DNA from: Hanleya hanleyi
Taxonomy: Eukaryota; Mollusca; Polyplacophora; Lepidopleurida; Hanleyidae
Direction of reading: 5' to 3'
Length of the DNA: 64,000 nt
Assembly (NCBI GenBank): GCA_036873755.1
Contig: JAVTVY010020554.1
Coordinates: 1 to 64,000 of the forward strand
Shown: piece by piece, positions 40,001 through 46,735 of the stretch
Layout of the letters: every line of letters begins with the position of its first letter
Numbering within the stretch: position 1 is the first letter of the stretch
The notes under the pieces: generated by a model
The model's database searches: none
What the model was told of the DNA's origin: nothing
Seen by the model: only the letters and a program-made list of their open reading frames with translations
Made by a program: the position numbers and the translations under genes

Positions 40001-43000
40001 AACATCACAACTCGAGAATACCGTATTAATTTGAAGCGTAACTTGGATTTTCGAATCGGACCAAAAAAAGGTATCTTGCACTACTAGGCCCCATGTGGGA
40101 CCTGTGTACCAAATTTCAGAAAGATCCATGAAATATTTCCTGAGAATTCACGATAACAATGTTTCAAGGGGAAATTCAAGATGGCCGCCTTGTGGCCATA
40201 TTGGATCTTCGATTCGGACCGAAAAAGGTATCTTGCATAACTAGACCATAAGGGGAACCTGTGTACCAAATTTGAGAAAGATCCATGCAGTACTTCCTGA
40301 GAAATCATGATAACAAAGTTGCATGGGAAAATCCAAGATGGCCGCCTGTTGGCCATATTGGATTTTCGAATCGGACCAGAAAAGTTATCTTGCACAACTA
40401 GACGACAAGGAGAACCTGTGTACCAAATTTAACAAAGATCCATACAGTAGTTCCTGAGAAATCGCAATAACAATGTTTCATGGGGTAATCCAAGATGGCT
40501 GCCTGATGGACATATTGGATTTTGGAATCGGACCAGAAAAGGTATCTTGCACAACTGGACCACAAGGGGAACCTGTGTATCAAACTTGAGAAAGATCCAC
40601 GCAGTACTTCCTGAGAAATCATGATAACAAAATTTCATGGGGAAGTCTAAGATCGCCGCCTGGTGACCATATTGGATTTTCGATTCGGACCGAAAAAGGC
40701 ATCTTGCATATCGAGACCCTAAGGGGAACCTGTGTACCAAATTTGAGAAAGATCCATGCAGTAGTTCCTGAGAAATGACGATAAAGTTTCATGGAGAAAT
40801 CCAAGATGGCTGCCTGGTGGCCATATTGGATTTTCGAATCGGACCAAAAAAGGTATCTTGCACAACTAGACCCCAAGGGGAACCTGTGTACCAAATTTGA
40901 GAAAGATCCATTAAGTAGTTCCTGAGAAATCGTGATAACAAGGTTTCATGGGGGAAAACCAAGATGGCTGCCTGGTGGCCATATTGGATTTTCGAATCGG
41001 ACCAGAAAAGGTATCTTGCACAACTAGACCCCCAAGGGGAACCTGTGTACCAAATTTGAGAAAGATCCATGCAGTAGTTCCTGAGAAATCGCGATAACAA
41101 GGTTTCATGGGGAAATCCAAGATGGCTGCCTGGTGGCCATATTGCATTTTCGAATCGGACCAAAAAAGGTATGTGCACAACTAGACCCCAAGGGGAACCT
41201 GTGTACCAAATTTGAGAAAGATTCATTAAGTAGATCCTGAGAAATCGCGATAACAAGAATTGTTTACGGACGGACGGACTGACGGACGGACGACGGACAA
41301 CGGACCACGGACGAAAAGCGATTTGAATGTTAAATTTATATTTTTAGCCCACCATCACCAGATGGTGGGCTAAAAATATAAATTTAACATTTTTGTTTTC
41401 ATAAAATCTCCAAATTTCTCGCATTGTGGCGGGGTGCAAAATTCGATATCCCCAAATTGTCTTCCTGATCTCACTCTCAAGTAAATACTTATAGAAATTC
41501 AACAATGATCGTATCAGCTTTCACGACAGAACTCCAACTAACGATTCTTGTGCACAAAACCTGAAAACCCGTACTTCAACATGTTCAACATCAAATTCTT
41601 GCTCACGATGTGTGTCCGATAACTGGTACCGGTACTGTTCACGGCAGAAACTGAGCTGAAAAGTCGAGTTAAAAATAGCTCTCGCACATGCAGAAGGGAG
41701 TGACGTCACCCATGGAATTTATAATGAAAGAAAGTTGACGAGTTCAGCATTTATCGTGTCAGTTTTCATGTCATTTCGAAAAATATTTGTTTATATATTC
41801 TAAATAACCTTCAAAAACGCACGACAATAGATCAATTCAATTCAATTTATTGTACCAAGAAACAAATACATACAAGGACATGTAGCCCACAAGGGACGGG
41901 GCACAAATTACAATGTACAAAATGAAATATATTAATAATAATAAATAATGATACAGATACGTACTGATACATAATAAATCAGTACCATATTTCTTCTAAT
42001 CATCCAGATCGTAAAACTTAACTTCAAGCATCTGTGGAGAGAAATTCTGTAAATTAACATTCTACAAATATTACTAGCTATATTTTCAGTTCTAGGGATA
42101 AAATATCATATCCATGTCACAGTATTAAGCCTCAGTCATGTCAGTTGGTATAAAAATTGTTTGTTTTCCGCTTCAAAGTCTAAATATGCTGTTTGAAAAT
42201 GAGAAGAAATATATGTAAGTAGAGATACATGTAGTTTTCTATACATGTAGTTCGATCAGATCAGGAGTTCGATCAGACACCCATACACGACATGTTCGCA
42301 GCATGCAACAGGTCCTACAATTACAAGGTAGAAGAGAGTAGGAGGGTGGTTCTACAGTAAGGGCCAGTTTCAAGTGGCAGTAGTGCGAATTTTTCAACCC
42401 AACATTTCAGCATTTTCGGGGGTGTGATTTGTTATGAGGGAGTTTTTTCTTGACAATAATGATATTTTAAGCGATTGATGGAAATTATTTCTTGGAAAAT
42501 GGTTAGTTTGGGATTTATATAGTTAATCCTCTGTCATCTACGTCACAACAAAGATGCAAAAGTTCCCAGCTTCCCATATAAAATTTGATTTTATTTTCAG
42601 ATGTCCTGTCTGGACACACTTATTACAATCTTCTCTGGTTATATTTTAATATATATTTTCCAATGATATTCCTATTGCAAAATGTTACACAATACATACA
42701 ATCCTCTATTCATAGGACTAGGATTCGATTACTTCCAAAATAATATTCTTTGTTTACTTCTGAATAGCAAAGAAACAGACCAATCATATTTTCAATCTTT
42801 CTTATCAATGTGGATACATGCAGAATAATATACGTACTTTTCTATATCAGTTTGAGATTGATTATCATCAAATATCGTCAAAAATGTCTCTCGTGACGTA
42901 GATGACATCCGTGATGTAGATGACAGACTGTGACGTAGATGACCATTTTCCACATTTGGTCTACACTGTCCAAGAGATTGAGTCAATCCCACCCAATATT

Positions 43001-44313
43001 TTGGGGTAAAAATGTGACCGATCCAGACATTCTGAGTCATTTTCGATTTTTACCCCCAAAAATTGGCTCAAAAGGAATAAAAAAATTGTGTTAAAATCAA
43101 ACTTGACCCATTTCATGGGGGTCCGTCACGTCTATAACCAAAATTATTAAGCCAGAGTGTCTCAATCTTTCTAACAGTTTCGCCCCCGTTAATAGCGATG
43201 GTTCTGGGATTTTATCATATTTCAAATTCCCCACACACGCAGTCCTTTAATCCTACTCTTCACTAATATATGGGCTTCGTTTGTTATCTCCATAACGGCA
43301 ATGTCATCCACGTCACGTGATGTAGATGACGCTGAGAACTTGATTTGGCTCTTCAGTTCAAAATATTGGTATACTCAGCCTGGGACATTCGGTAAATATG
43401 AAGGATGGAGTCCGTATCTAACCTTTTATCTGGAGATAACAGAACTAACACAGATTTTCACTGAGGTAATATCCGTTCGTAGATGACACAGAATAAACAT
43501 ACTCCCTTAGTGTCGGTCAATCTCAGCCCAAACTAGTGAAACGTGGAAAAGCTATGCACATTGCTTTACACGTTCCTTCAAAAACGTAGGCACTGAGAAC
43601 TACTAGTAACCAAGTAATCATCTGAAGCCAACTCCACTGCCACCAGAGATCAGGTCAGTTTGCCGTCACGTAGATGACAGGCGACCCGGGGACAGAAGAT
43701 TTGAAGGAAACGTATGAGAATTTATTCAAAATTATAGAATATTTACTTCTCACTTTGCAGGAAACAACAAATATTCATCATGTTCTTGACAATAAAATGA
43801 ACTGCAACAAGACATACCGCTTTTTAATGTCTTTTTCATCATCGACAGTTTCAGGGAATGCGATTGCTGGTACAAAGAATCTTAAATTATTCAGAAAATA
43901 AGCAAACGAAGTCTTTTTTATTCGTTAAGCGGTAGATGATCATTATAAATCCTTAAATTAATGATATACGATGACCACAAACATTAAAGCCCCCCTAACA
44001 GCCTAATACAAATATTTTTAGCTGTTTGGCACGGGGACATGAAAACTGGACTTTACTGTAGAATGACCCAGTAGTTCTCTCCCCACTAGAGGAGAAGAGA
44101 CAACTACTAGTACCATGCAGGTCTAAAGAGAATAATGTAGGCCCATGTATGTATGTAAGAGGCATAATTTTAATATCCCTACAACAACCAGAAAATATGT
44201 CTGTATAATTCTGATACCTTGGTCGGCGGTGGATCTTTTCTCTCTCTAACTCTCTCTTCACTCCTTCTTTCAATTTTCGGCTTTGCCTTCACTTCTTTTC
44301 TGTCCTGTGTCAT
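9886..44313 (-). CDS. UPF3: UPF3, regulator of nonsense transcripts 3 (12 coding exons)
   Basis: UPF3 links UPF2 to exon junction complexes left on spliced mRNA and so supports nonsense-mediated decay; it shuttles between nucleus and cytoplasm. Coding exons, minus strand, in order: 44,313-44,218; 38,449-38,343; 26,257-26,151; 24,871-24,773; 23,157-23,047; 21,416-21,334; 21,000-20,821; 18,706-17,847; 16,450-16,358; 15,695-15,662; 11,801-11,556; 10,047-9,886. All introns are GT-AG and frame is kept throughout (2,178 nt, 725 aa). Residues 33-120 match the Smg4/UPF3 domain (VIRRLPPSLTPEGF, FSRAYINF, EYPAIVELAPFQK). Residues about 202-547 are a charged RE/RD/KD-rich coiled segment. Residues 673-686 (DRPERAIYVPRRAR) match the EJC-binding motif of UPF3A/B. 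It is longer than human UPF3B (483 aa) because of the RD-rich middle. No frameshift is seen. Confidence 0.95.
10048..11555 (-). other. UPF3: UPF3 intron 11
   Basis: AT-rich; no repeats with clear ends and no coding similarity noticed. Confidence 0.7.
11556..11801 (-). CDS. UPF3: UPF3 exon 11 (residues 591-672)
   Basis: Encodes VECKTKGKDAGSQNDKQSK through GGLRRRRK, ending at a strong donor AAAG|GTAACT. Reading through the donor gives 28 more codons and a stop at 11,469, a possible retained-intron end lacking the EJC-binding motif. Confidence 0.85.
12188..12237. repeat. AAAAT/A-rich simple repeat
   Basis: Tandem AAAAT units grading into A runs, within UPF3 intron 10. Confidence 0.9.
13078..13384. 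mobile_element. hAT-type MITE, CAGGGGT ends, 5-bp TSD TACAT
   Basis: Left end CAGGGGTCGAAATGTTCAAA; the right end is inverted and similar (TTTCAAAATTTTCTACCCCTG splits as TTTCAAAATTT and CTACCCCTG). Flanked by TACAT at 13,073-13,077 and 13,385-13,389. Non-coding. CAGGG ends suggest hAT; a 5-bp duplication fits the hAT5-type groups rather than classical 8-bp hAT. Confidence 0.75.
13667..13820. mobile_element. hAT-type MITE, CAGGGGT ends, 5-bp TSD CTGAT
   Basis: Starts CAGGGGTCGAAATTG and ends CATTTCAACCCCTG, flanked by CTGAT at 13,662-13,666 and 13,821-13,825. The ends match the element at 13,078-13,384 but the interior differs. Confidence 0.8.
14030..14770. repeat. Minisatellite, about 24-28 bp unit
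   Basis: Roughly 28 tandem copies of a unit like TTTTTTGTTTGAATTATTAG plus AGAGATTTCC, with length variants (AGAGATTACC, AGATCATTTCC). The Asn/Lys-rich open frames read from the minus strand are artefacts of the repeat. It lies in UPF3 intron 10. Confidence 0.95.
15206..15438. mobile_element. Inverted-repeat MITE-like element
   Basis: Arms of about 35 bp (left GGGGCTCAATTACATAGACG near 15,211; right the complement, CTATGTAATTGAGCCCC near 15,414-15,430) enclose about 160 bp. No clear target duplication. The minus-strand open frame 15,444-15,229 lies wholly within it and shows no known domain. Confidence 0.6.
15662..15695 (-). CDS. UPF3: UPF3 exon 10, 34-nt microexon (residues 579-590)
   Basis: Encodes SNRRRQDRERYK. 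Acceptor TCACACAG, donor AAG|GTATGT; the phase fits exons 9 and 11. Such a short exon is a candidate for alternative use, but skipping it would break frame (34 nt). Confidence 0.7.
15879..16034. mobile_element. hAT-type MITE, CAGGGCCTGAT ends, 5-bp TSD CTTAT
   Basis: Starts CAGGGCCTGATC and ends GAATCAGGCCCTG, with CTTAT at 15,874-15,878 and 16,035-16,039. Non-coding, in UPF3 intron 9. Confidence 0.8.
16358..16450 (-). CDS. UPF3: UPF3 exon 9 (residues 548-579)
   Basis: Encodes DDKHKTYSGKGAGEPSGGK and KKGATHDEE. It is identified by frame-compatible splice sites (TTTTCAG acceptor, AAAG|GTAGGC donor) rather than by conservation. Confidence 0.75.
16451..17846. repeat. UPF3 intron 8 with degraded tandem-array repeats
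   Basis: Segments at 16,560-17,100 and 17,340-17,720 contain diverged blocks (CAATCCATAA..AAGAA, CAAGATGGCGGCAGTGG, TCATCCTGTCA) shared with the arrays at 19,380-20,300 and 35,040-37,430. A G-rich run lies at 17,097-17,117. No genes. Confidence 0.6.
17847..18706 (-). CDS. UPF3: UPF3 exon 8 (residues 262-548), RD/RE/KD-rich
   Basis: It starts LLKNPEREKDKDK, matching the KLLKKPEKG position of human UPF3B, then runs about 270 residues of ERDRE/DRDREK repeats with short breaks (ARLSRPVSNSDKARPDSGK). The composition resembles SR-like/RD domains of splicing factors. The mirror frame on the plus strand (17,799-18,362, Leu/Ser-rich) is a shadow. The length exceeds the vertebrate segment. Confidence 0.93.
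19380..20300 (+). repeat. Pearl/HINE-like tandem array, six units of about 165 bp
   Basis: The marker GGCCATATTGGATTA or close variants recurs near 19,423, 19,578, 19,745, 19,912, 20,085 and 20,243, each preceded by a CACAAGCTTA block. Units are 70-85% alike by eye. Bivalve pearl elements and HINE-type Helitron derivatives have such 160-bp cores; class is inferred. In UPF3 intron 7. Confidence 0.7.
20821..21000 (-). CDS. UPF3: UPF3 exon 7 (residues 202-261), Arg/Glu-rich coiled coil
   Basis: Sixty codons, almost all R, E, K or Q (REERRKREVERKK ... EKKEDQPVK), predicted to form a charged helix. The family has an equivalent REExRKWKEEEKRK segment here. Acceptor TTTGCAG; donor AAG|GTATAT. Confidence 0.92.
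21132..21305. mobile_element. Small inverted-repeat MITE in UPF3 intron 6
   Basis: Left CAGTGAAACCTGTGTAAACC and right complement (GGTTTACC...AGGTTCCACTG) form imperfect terminal inverted repeats of about 25 bp, a pattern common in mariner-type MITEs. The flanking TA is clear only on the right. Confidence 0.55.
21334..21416 (-). CDS. UPF3: UPF3 exon 6 (residues 174-201)
   Basis: Encodes KMTTPLIDYIRRRKEEKK, matching the KTTPLLxFxKxKxxxREEK segment. Acceptor TTATCAG; donor ACAG|GTGAGC; ends in phase 0. Confidence 0.92.
21907..22035 (+). repeat. Mollusc SINE-like fragment
   Basis: Blocks TTGGATTTTAATGCCACACT, AATATTTCACTTATATGGCG and AGATAACCACTGCAAGCAAC resemble the SINE core represented at 5,560 and 7,029. 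No ends recognised. Confidence 0.45.
22204..22882. mobile_element. Foldback element, arms of about 200 bp
   Basis: 22,204-22,447 and 22,690-22,882 are inverted relatives: ACAGTGCGGTACAACTCC at the left end and GGAGTTGTACCGCACTGT at the right. The left arm contains an internal duplication of CCCAAATT..CCTGAACAGGAAA, which makes it longer. The centre (22,450-22,690) has a shorter inverted pair ATCGTTAGCCCA / GGCTAACGATC. Non-coding; in UPF3 intron 5. Confidence 0.8.
23047..23157 (-). CDS. UPF3: UPF3 exon 5 (residues 137-174)
   Basis: Encodes DADYVKFLESLENPES and LDTYLEELESKERQLK, equivalent to the DPEYxKFLES...LLEEIEAKxREL region. Donor AAAG|GTAACC. A second in-frame GT lies 12 nt further on but would break the join to exon 6. 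Confidence 0.92.
23320..24085. repeat. G-rich minisatellite, about 40-48 bp unit
   Basis: About 17 copies of a unit containing CAACTGATCCTGATAGATG and CTGGCAGGTGGGGG with G-run length variation. The Pro/Ser-rich (CHLPASIRISC-like) open frames on the minus strand are the repeat read in three frames. In UPF3 intron 4. Confidence 0.95.
24085..24720 (+). repeat. Tandem repeat, about 165-bp unit, 3.7 copies
   Basis: The marker AATGCGTATGCCGAATTT recurs at about 24,267, 24,430 and 24,607, with a diverged copy at 24,110. It directly follows the minisatellite and ends about 50 bp before UPF3 exon 4. Confidence 0.8.
24773..24871 (-). CDS. UPF3: UPF3 exon 4 (residues 104-137)
   Basis: Encodes GEYPAIVELAPFQKVPKKK and a lysine-rich tail ending GTIEQ, equivalent to the EYPAxVExAPFQK end of the UPF3 domain. 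Acceptor TGTACAG; donor G|GTAATG. Confidence 0.95.
24872..26150 (-). other. UPF3: UPF3 intron 3
   Basis: No repeat with clear ends and no coding similarity noticed. Confidence 0.6.
26151..26257 (-). CDS. UPF3: UPF3 exon 3 (residues 68-104)
   Basis: Encodes SLGKDAFSRAYINFLQHED and FDEYVFVDSRG, matching the family's SRAYINF...DxYxFxDxxG block. The serine codon is completed across the junction, as the family alignment requires. Confidence 0.95.
26340..26493. mobile_element. hAT-type MITE, CAGGGTATGAAATAG ends, 5-bp TSD TGCAA
   Basis: CAGGGTATGAAATAG at the left and CTATTTCATACCCTG at the right are perfect complements. TGCAA lies directly outside both ends (26,335-26,339 and 26,494-26,498). The interior contains GGTTGCCC / GGGCAACC pairs. 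In UPF3 intron 2. Confidence 0.85.
26705..27660 (+). repeat. Composite repeat copy 1 (ACAAGAGCCCAAG head)
   Basis: It starts ACAAGAGCCCAAGTGGCTTC at 26,709 and contains a CACACTGAAATCGACAATA block (27,050), then leads into TGACCTTTGACC-type units (27,430-27,660). The same order of blocks occurs at 34,524 onward, so this is a repeat family in the same orientation in one intron. Confidence 0.7.
27660..28930 (+). repeat. Pearl/HINE-like tandem array, seven units of about 178 bp
   Basis: The marker AAGGGCAATAACTCA or close variants recurs near 27,677, 27,857, 28,037, 28,209, 28,384, 28,566 and 28,734. The array ends in GACGGACGGACAGACAGGCA, the purine-rich tail usual for such mollusc arrays. Confidence 0.8.
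29250..31310. mobile_element. Motif-periodic element A (GTAACATGAGTTAC)
   Basis: The 14-bp motif GTAACATGAGTTAC occurs at 29,611, 29,777, 29,794, 29,822, 30,902, 30,917, 31,106 and 31,285. The right end GTGGAATTGCCC has an inverted partner GCAATTCCACG at 29,254, a candidate terminal repeat. The interior 29,980-30,350 carries GGGCCATAACTCT-type repeat units and an open frame (30,333-30,644). The class is unknown; a non-autonomous DNA transposon with multiple transposase sites is my inference. Confidence 0.5.
30333..30644 (+). CDS. Hypothetical open frame inside element A
   Basis: 103 codons. The likely start is the internal ATG at 30,363 (MDGPTVSFIQSRANAPVEHQ), giving 93 residues ending in EQMIQRLEST. 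The sequence is amino-acid balanced (GLVPYVYEYGRDRFLSVV, NHWKWPFLQDEIFYYREQ) rather than repeat-like, and the antisense frame is shorter. I recognise no family. It could be a captured exon or part of a transposon-encoded protein. No splice or promoter evidence. Confidence 0.3.
   Translation: MKCAKKNDLIMDGPTVSFIQSRANAPVEHQITANLVDSPIRGLVPYVYEYGRDRFLSVVTALGMENIKIVLAIETAGNHWKWPFLQDEIFYYREQMIQRLEST
31551..32083. mobile_element. Foldback element, arms of about 170 bp
   Basis: 31,551-31,718 (GACGTGTTCGACCAGAAAAT ... CACCTGTTCT) and 31,905-32,083 are inverted copies with scattered differences, around a 190-bp centre. No duplication of the flanks was identified. It lies between motif-periodic elements A and B. 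Confidence 0.75.
32284..33280. mobile_element. Motif-periodic element B (TCGGACGAAC...GACGGA)
   Basis: A motif of about 24 bp (consensus TGTCGGACGAACAAAGACGG) occurs at 32,284, 32,466, 32,649, 32,860, 32,887 (partial) and 33,061 on the plus strand, and at 32,698-32,724 and 33,254-33,280 inverted. The first and last copies are inverted relative to each other and begin GTTGGAC, so they may be the element's ends. No ORF; G-run at 32,309-32,319. Confidence 0.55.
33281..34523 (-). other. UPF3 intron 2, segment without recognised element
   Basis: AT-rich; no repeat ends or coding similarity noticed. Confidence 0.5.
34524..37550 (+). repeat. Composite repeat copy 2 with TGACCTTTGACC array, interrupted by element C
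   Basis: Head ACAAGAGCCCAAGGGGCTTC at 34,526 and CACACTGAAATCGACAATAG at 34,760, then units of about 120 bp (35,040-36,200 and 37,060-37,430) with ACCTACATTTTGGTATGTGA and TTAATAATTTCCTGATTTT. The tail is ACAGACGGACGG then CCGCCTTTTGGCGG near 37,527, a hairpin like a Helitron-derivative 3' end. Element C (36,205-37,060) splits the array. Confidence 0.7.
36205..37060. mobile_element. Motif-periodic element C (TTGCTAATGTCATTT), inserted in array
   Basis: TTGCTAATGTCATTT or its complement occurs near 36,419, 36,434 (partial), 36,610, 36,648 (inverted), 36,817 (inverted), 36,837 and 36,997; a diverged AATGACATTA lies at 36,270. GTCTGTC companions occur at 36,240, 36,449, 36,640 (inverted) and 37,012. 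The flanks join into one 120-bp array unit, so the borders at about 36,205 and 37,060 mark an insertion. Confidence 0.6.
37685..38342 (-). other. UPF3 intron 2, proximal part
   Basis: A 30-bp direct duplication (TGTACACACCTAAACGCTCA at 37,779 and 37,808) and a TA-repeat near 38,181. Otherwise nothing recognised. Confidence 0.5.
38343..38449 (-). CDS. UPF3: UPF3 exon 2 (residues 33-68)
   Basis: Encodes IVIRRLPPSLTPEGFIEQI and ANDYFYFVKADM, the RNP1/RNP2-like start of the UPF3 RRM-type domain that binds UPF2. Acceptor TTTTTCAG; donor AG|GTGAGA; ends after two bases of a codon completed in exon 3. Confidence 0.95.
38450..40020 (-). other. UPF3 intron 1, proximal part
   Basis: Contains the 90-bp palindromic insertion at 39,451-39,540; otherwise nothing recognised. 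Open frames at 38,525-38,786 and 39,309-39,503 lack similarity. Confidence 0.5.
39451..39540. mobile_element. 90-bp perfect palindrome with 9-bp target duplication
   Basis: Two perfect 42-bp arms (left begins TACGCTCCTGTAGCAGCTTA) surround GGGTGA. ACATGAGCT lies directly outside both ends (39,442-39,450 and 39,541-39,549). The duplication shows that the palindrome was inserted. A 9-bp duplication is typical of Mutator-like elements; class inferred. Confidence 0.85.
40020..41400 (+). repeat. Pearl/HINE-like tandem array, eight units of about 157 bp, with terminal hairpin
   Basis: The marker ACCTGTGTACCAAATTTGAG or variants recurs near 40,100, 40,256, 40,413, 40,570, 40,728, 40,880, 41,040 and 41,196. 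The array ends with GACGGACGGACTGACGGACG and a 30-bp-arm hairpin centred at 41,361 (TTTAGCCCACCATC / GATGGTGGGCTAAA). The WIFLKFGTQVP-like open frames are the repeat read in several frames. Confidence 0.85.
41825..42060 (-). repeat. LINE 3'-end-like fragment with AATTC tail
   Basis: On the minus strand the segment ends in TGGTACAATAAATTGAATTG, an AATAAA followed by short tandem GAATT units, the usual 3' tail of several LINE groups. No coding part attached. Confidence 0.5.
42530..43682. mobile_element. Motif-periodic element D (GTGACGTAGATGAC)
   Basis: The 14-bp motif GTGACGTAGATGAC or close variants occurs at 42,534 (inverted), 42,893, 42,911 and 42,930 (three in a row), 43,126 (diverged, inverted), 43,302 and 43,318 (a divergent pair), 43,480 and 43,665. 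Interior sequence shows no long ORF. True borders are not resolved. It lies in UPF3 intron 1. Confidence 0.5.
44218..44313 (-). CDS. UPF3: UPF3 exon 1 (residues 1-32)
   Basis: Starts with ATG at 44,313 (MTQDRKEVKAKPKIE), a KEVKAKPK start like vertebrate UPF3B, and ends PPPTK before the donor GTATCA. I chose this ATG because the KEVKAKPK block follows directly. Confidence 0.9.
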
Positions 44314-44780
44314 TTTATAACCAATTCAATCAAAACATGCACTTCAGAAATAAGATATTTGGGAACATTTTGTCGTTCAAAAAACAACACAAGTCGACAG
44401 GAAGTGCTTATTTTGTTTACCAACTCCGCAGATAAATAATATAAAATTATGGCAAAATTATGATTAGAGCAAGTCAAAATTTGTTTTAGTTTTTATTAAG
44501 TGTGTCAACGTATGAATTTTAATTGCTGTTAAAAAGAGACTCAAAATCTAAACTTCCACTTGCACCGGAATTGGACTACGCTGATAGACACAACCTCCCC
44601 ACAGCGCATGCTCCATTTCGCAGGCTCCATTATCACCCACAGCGCATGCTCCATTTCGCAGGCTCCATTGCCATCCCATCCTCTTCCATGGTGCTTTGCG
44701 CTAGAGCTTGTTGCCATCCCTGCCACCAATAGCGGAAGTTGACCTTTACTACGTTGCTATGACGTATAGGGGAAGCCAAC
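44314..44780 (-). promoter_or_regulatory. UPF3: Likely UPF3 5' flank / promoter region
   Basis: It lies immediately upstream of the UPF3 start codon. A tandem duplication of 38 bp (CAGCGCATGCTCCATTTCGC, at 44,601 and 44,640) and TTGCTATGACG near 44,752 (CRE/X-box-like) occur at 290-450 bp upstream. No TATA box was noticed. Assignment as promoter is by position only. Confidence 0.35.
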
Positions 44781-44969
44781 CAACGCATGGTTCAGTTTGA
44801 ATCCGGCCGAACAACTTCTTTAGTGTTGCACATGAGCGAACTACTTTTCATATGCTCTGTCCAGATAAACAGGGAAAATTTTCTCCAGATAATTCTTTTT
44901 AACGCTAGGTCAACGGAGGTATTATGCAGACTTGAAAAGTAATCGAAATGTTCGGTAAACATCTATTTT

Positions 44970-45130
44970 ACTATATATGATGTCACTTCCGGCGATGTGC
45001 GCGAAGGCCCCCATTCTCGTCTCGCGAGACTCCCTACTGCGAGAAAGAGTCTCACGCGTAAATGGGAGCCATCCCCCCAAAATTTGGGGGGTGAGTAGGC
45101 GGCGTATGATTATCTGGCTTGTCACTGACC
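44970..45130. other. Short CpG-rich segment
   Basis: GGCGATGTGCGCGAAGGC and GTCTCGCGAGACTC (TCTCGCGAGA, a known vertebrate promoter palindrome) occur here, in otherwise AT-rich sequence. No transcript could be tied to it. Confidence 0.35.
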
Positions 45131-45514
45131 TGCTGACTCCGCCGAGTTAGAAGCGAATTGCTAAACATAACGTGGGCTATATAATTGGAAAATGACTCTT
45201 TCCGTTTCGGAGCATATCAATCGCGAACAAATTATTGTCAGTATGTATACTTGGCCGTGAAAGCGAGTTATCTAATACAGGAAGTAGTTCGCGGGTAGAC
45301 ACGGCTCGCTTTGAGAATGATGTCATGCTGCCTCGCTTTGAGATTGGAGATTCAAAAATGTCACCAGTTTACATGAGAGTCGCTTTGGTCTCCCGCGGGT
45401 AGACACGGCTCTCTTTGAGAATGCGAAGGCCCCGAATCCGGTCCAAAAATCTGACTGATGGCTGGGGTGTTATTAGACCCCCAGCGAGGTGGTTGTGATA
45501 GACAGCGTGTGTCA

Positions 45515-46735
45515 CTTAGGGTGCAGTCCACAGCAGACCCCTCGTTGCTGGAAATAGACCCTTGGTAAAGCCCTTCCGTCTTTCCGAGTTCCCAAACCAT
45601 CAAAAAAAAAACCCCTATAAAAGTATATATTTTCTTCATTGGAATGCTCATACCATTAATTCAACATACAAGCCAGTTATGCAAATTTAACCCGGGATAA
45701 ATTTTCTTCCCTCGGGGTGCAGTCCACAGTAGACCCTCGTTGCTGGAAATAGACCCTTGGTATAGCCCCTCCGTCCGTCTTTCTGAGATGCCAAACCATC
45801 CAGAAAACCCATATAAAAGTGTATATTTTCTTCATGGGAACGCTCATACCATTAATTCAGCATACAAGCCAGTTATGCAAATTCAATCCGGGATAAATTT
45901 GCTTCCCTCGGAACGTACTCCATATTTTCTGAGAAATATATTAAAATGACCCAAAATACGCCATATTTCGTTCATTTCCTGGAAAAATCTTGACAATCGA
46001 TTTCAATAAGATTTCGTCTCAGTGTTCCCCGTCTCGAGGCGAGATAAAAAAGCTATTCAAAATATGGGGTCGACCAGGCCGTTTTTTGTCACATATTCCA
46101 TATGTAACATAACCCTATTTTTAAACACCTGAAAAACGTACAAAACTGAGGCTGACGAAGGTTGACTTCGCGGCCCGACTCGCCATATAGCTCAACCGAG
46201 CCACCCATCCGCATATGTCATTTTGAAGGAATGGTAGTACCCAGAAGCTTGGTACTATAAATACTGCTTACCGAAAAGGGAAGATTAATTATCATGTGGT
46301 CAGACCCGGACACTCTGCTGTATTAAAATTTTTGAAGGGGACCAATAATCCGAAACTATGGACTACTCCCTCGGAACGTCCTCCATATTTTCTTGGAAAA
46401 TACGCCATATTTCGTTCATTTTCTGGAAAAATCTTGACAATCGTTTTCAATAACATTTCTCCCCAGTGTAACTGTTCCCCGTCTCAGGCGAGATAAAATA
46501 GCTATTCAAAACATGGGGTCGACCATGCCGTTTTTTGTCACATATTCCATATTTTTAAACACTTGCAAAACGTACGAAACTGAGGCTGACGTAAGTTGCC
46601 CGACTTGCCATATAACTCAACCGAGCCACCCATCCGCATATGTCATTTTGAAGGAATGGTAGTAGGTCTAGTTACCAAAAAGGGAAGGATAATTATCATG
46701 TGGTCAGACCCGGGCGCTTTGCTATATTAAAACGT
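45515..46735. repeat. Local segmental duplications
   Basis: A block of about 160 bp (GGTGCAGTCCACAG ... AATTTTCTTCCCTCGG) at 45,520-45,715 recurs at 45,716-45,912. A second block of about 370-420 bp (CCCTCGGAACGT ... GCTGTATTAAAA) at 45,906-46,328 recurs at 46,368-46,733. No coding content. Confidence 0.75.

Noticed and set aside
40084..41256. WIFLKFGTQVP-type repeat proteins
   Set aside because: Frames of the 157-bp tandem array; the frame changes between units.
43995..44273. Minus frame over UPF3 exon 1 (MKEGVKRELER)
   Set aside because: Different frame from the conserved KEVKAKPK start and reads through the exon 1 donor.
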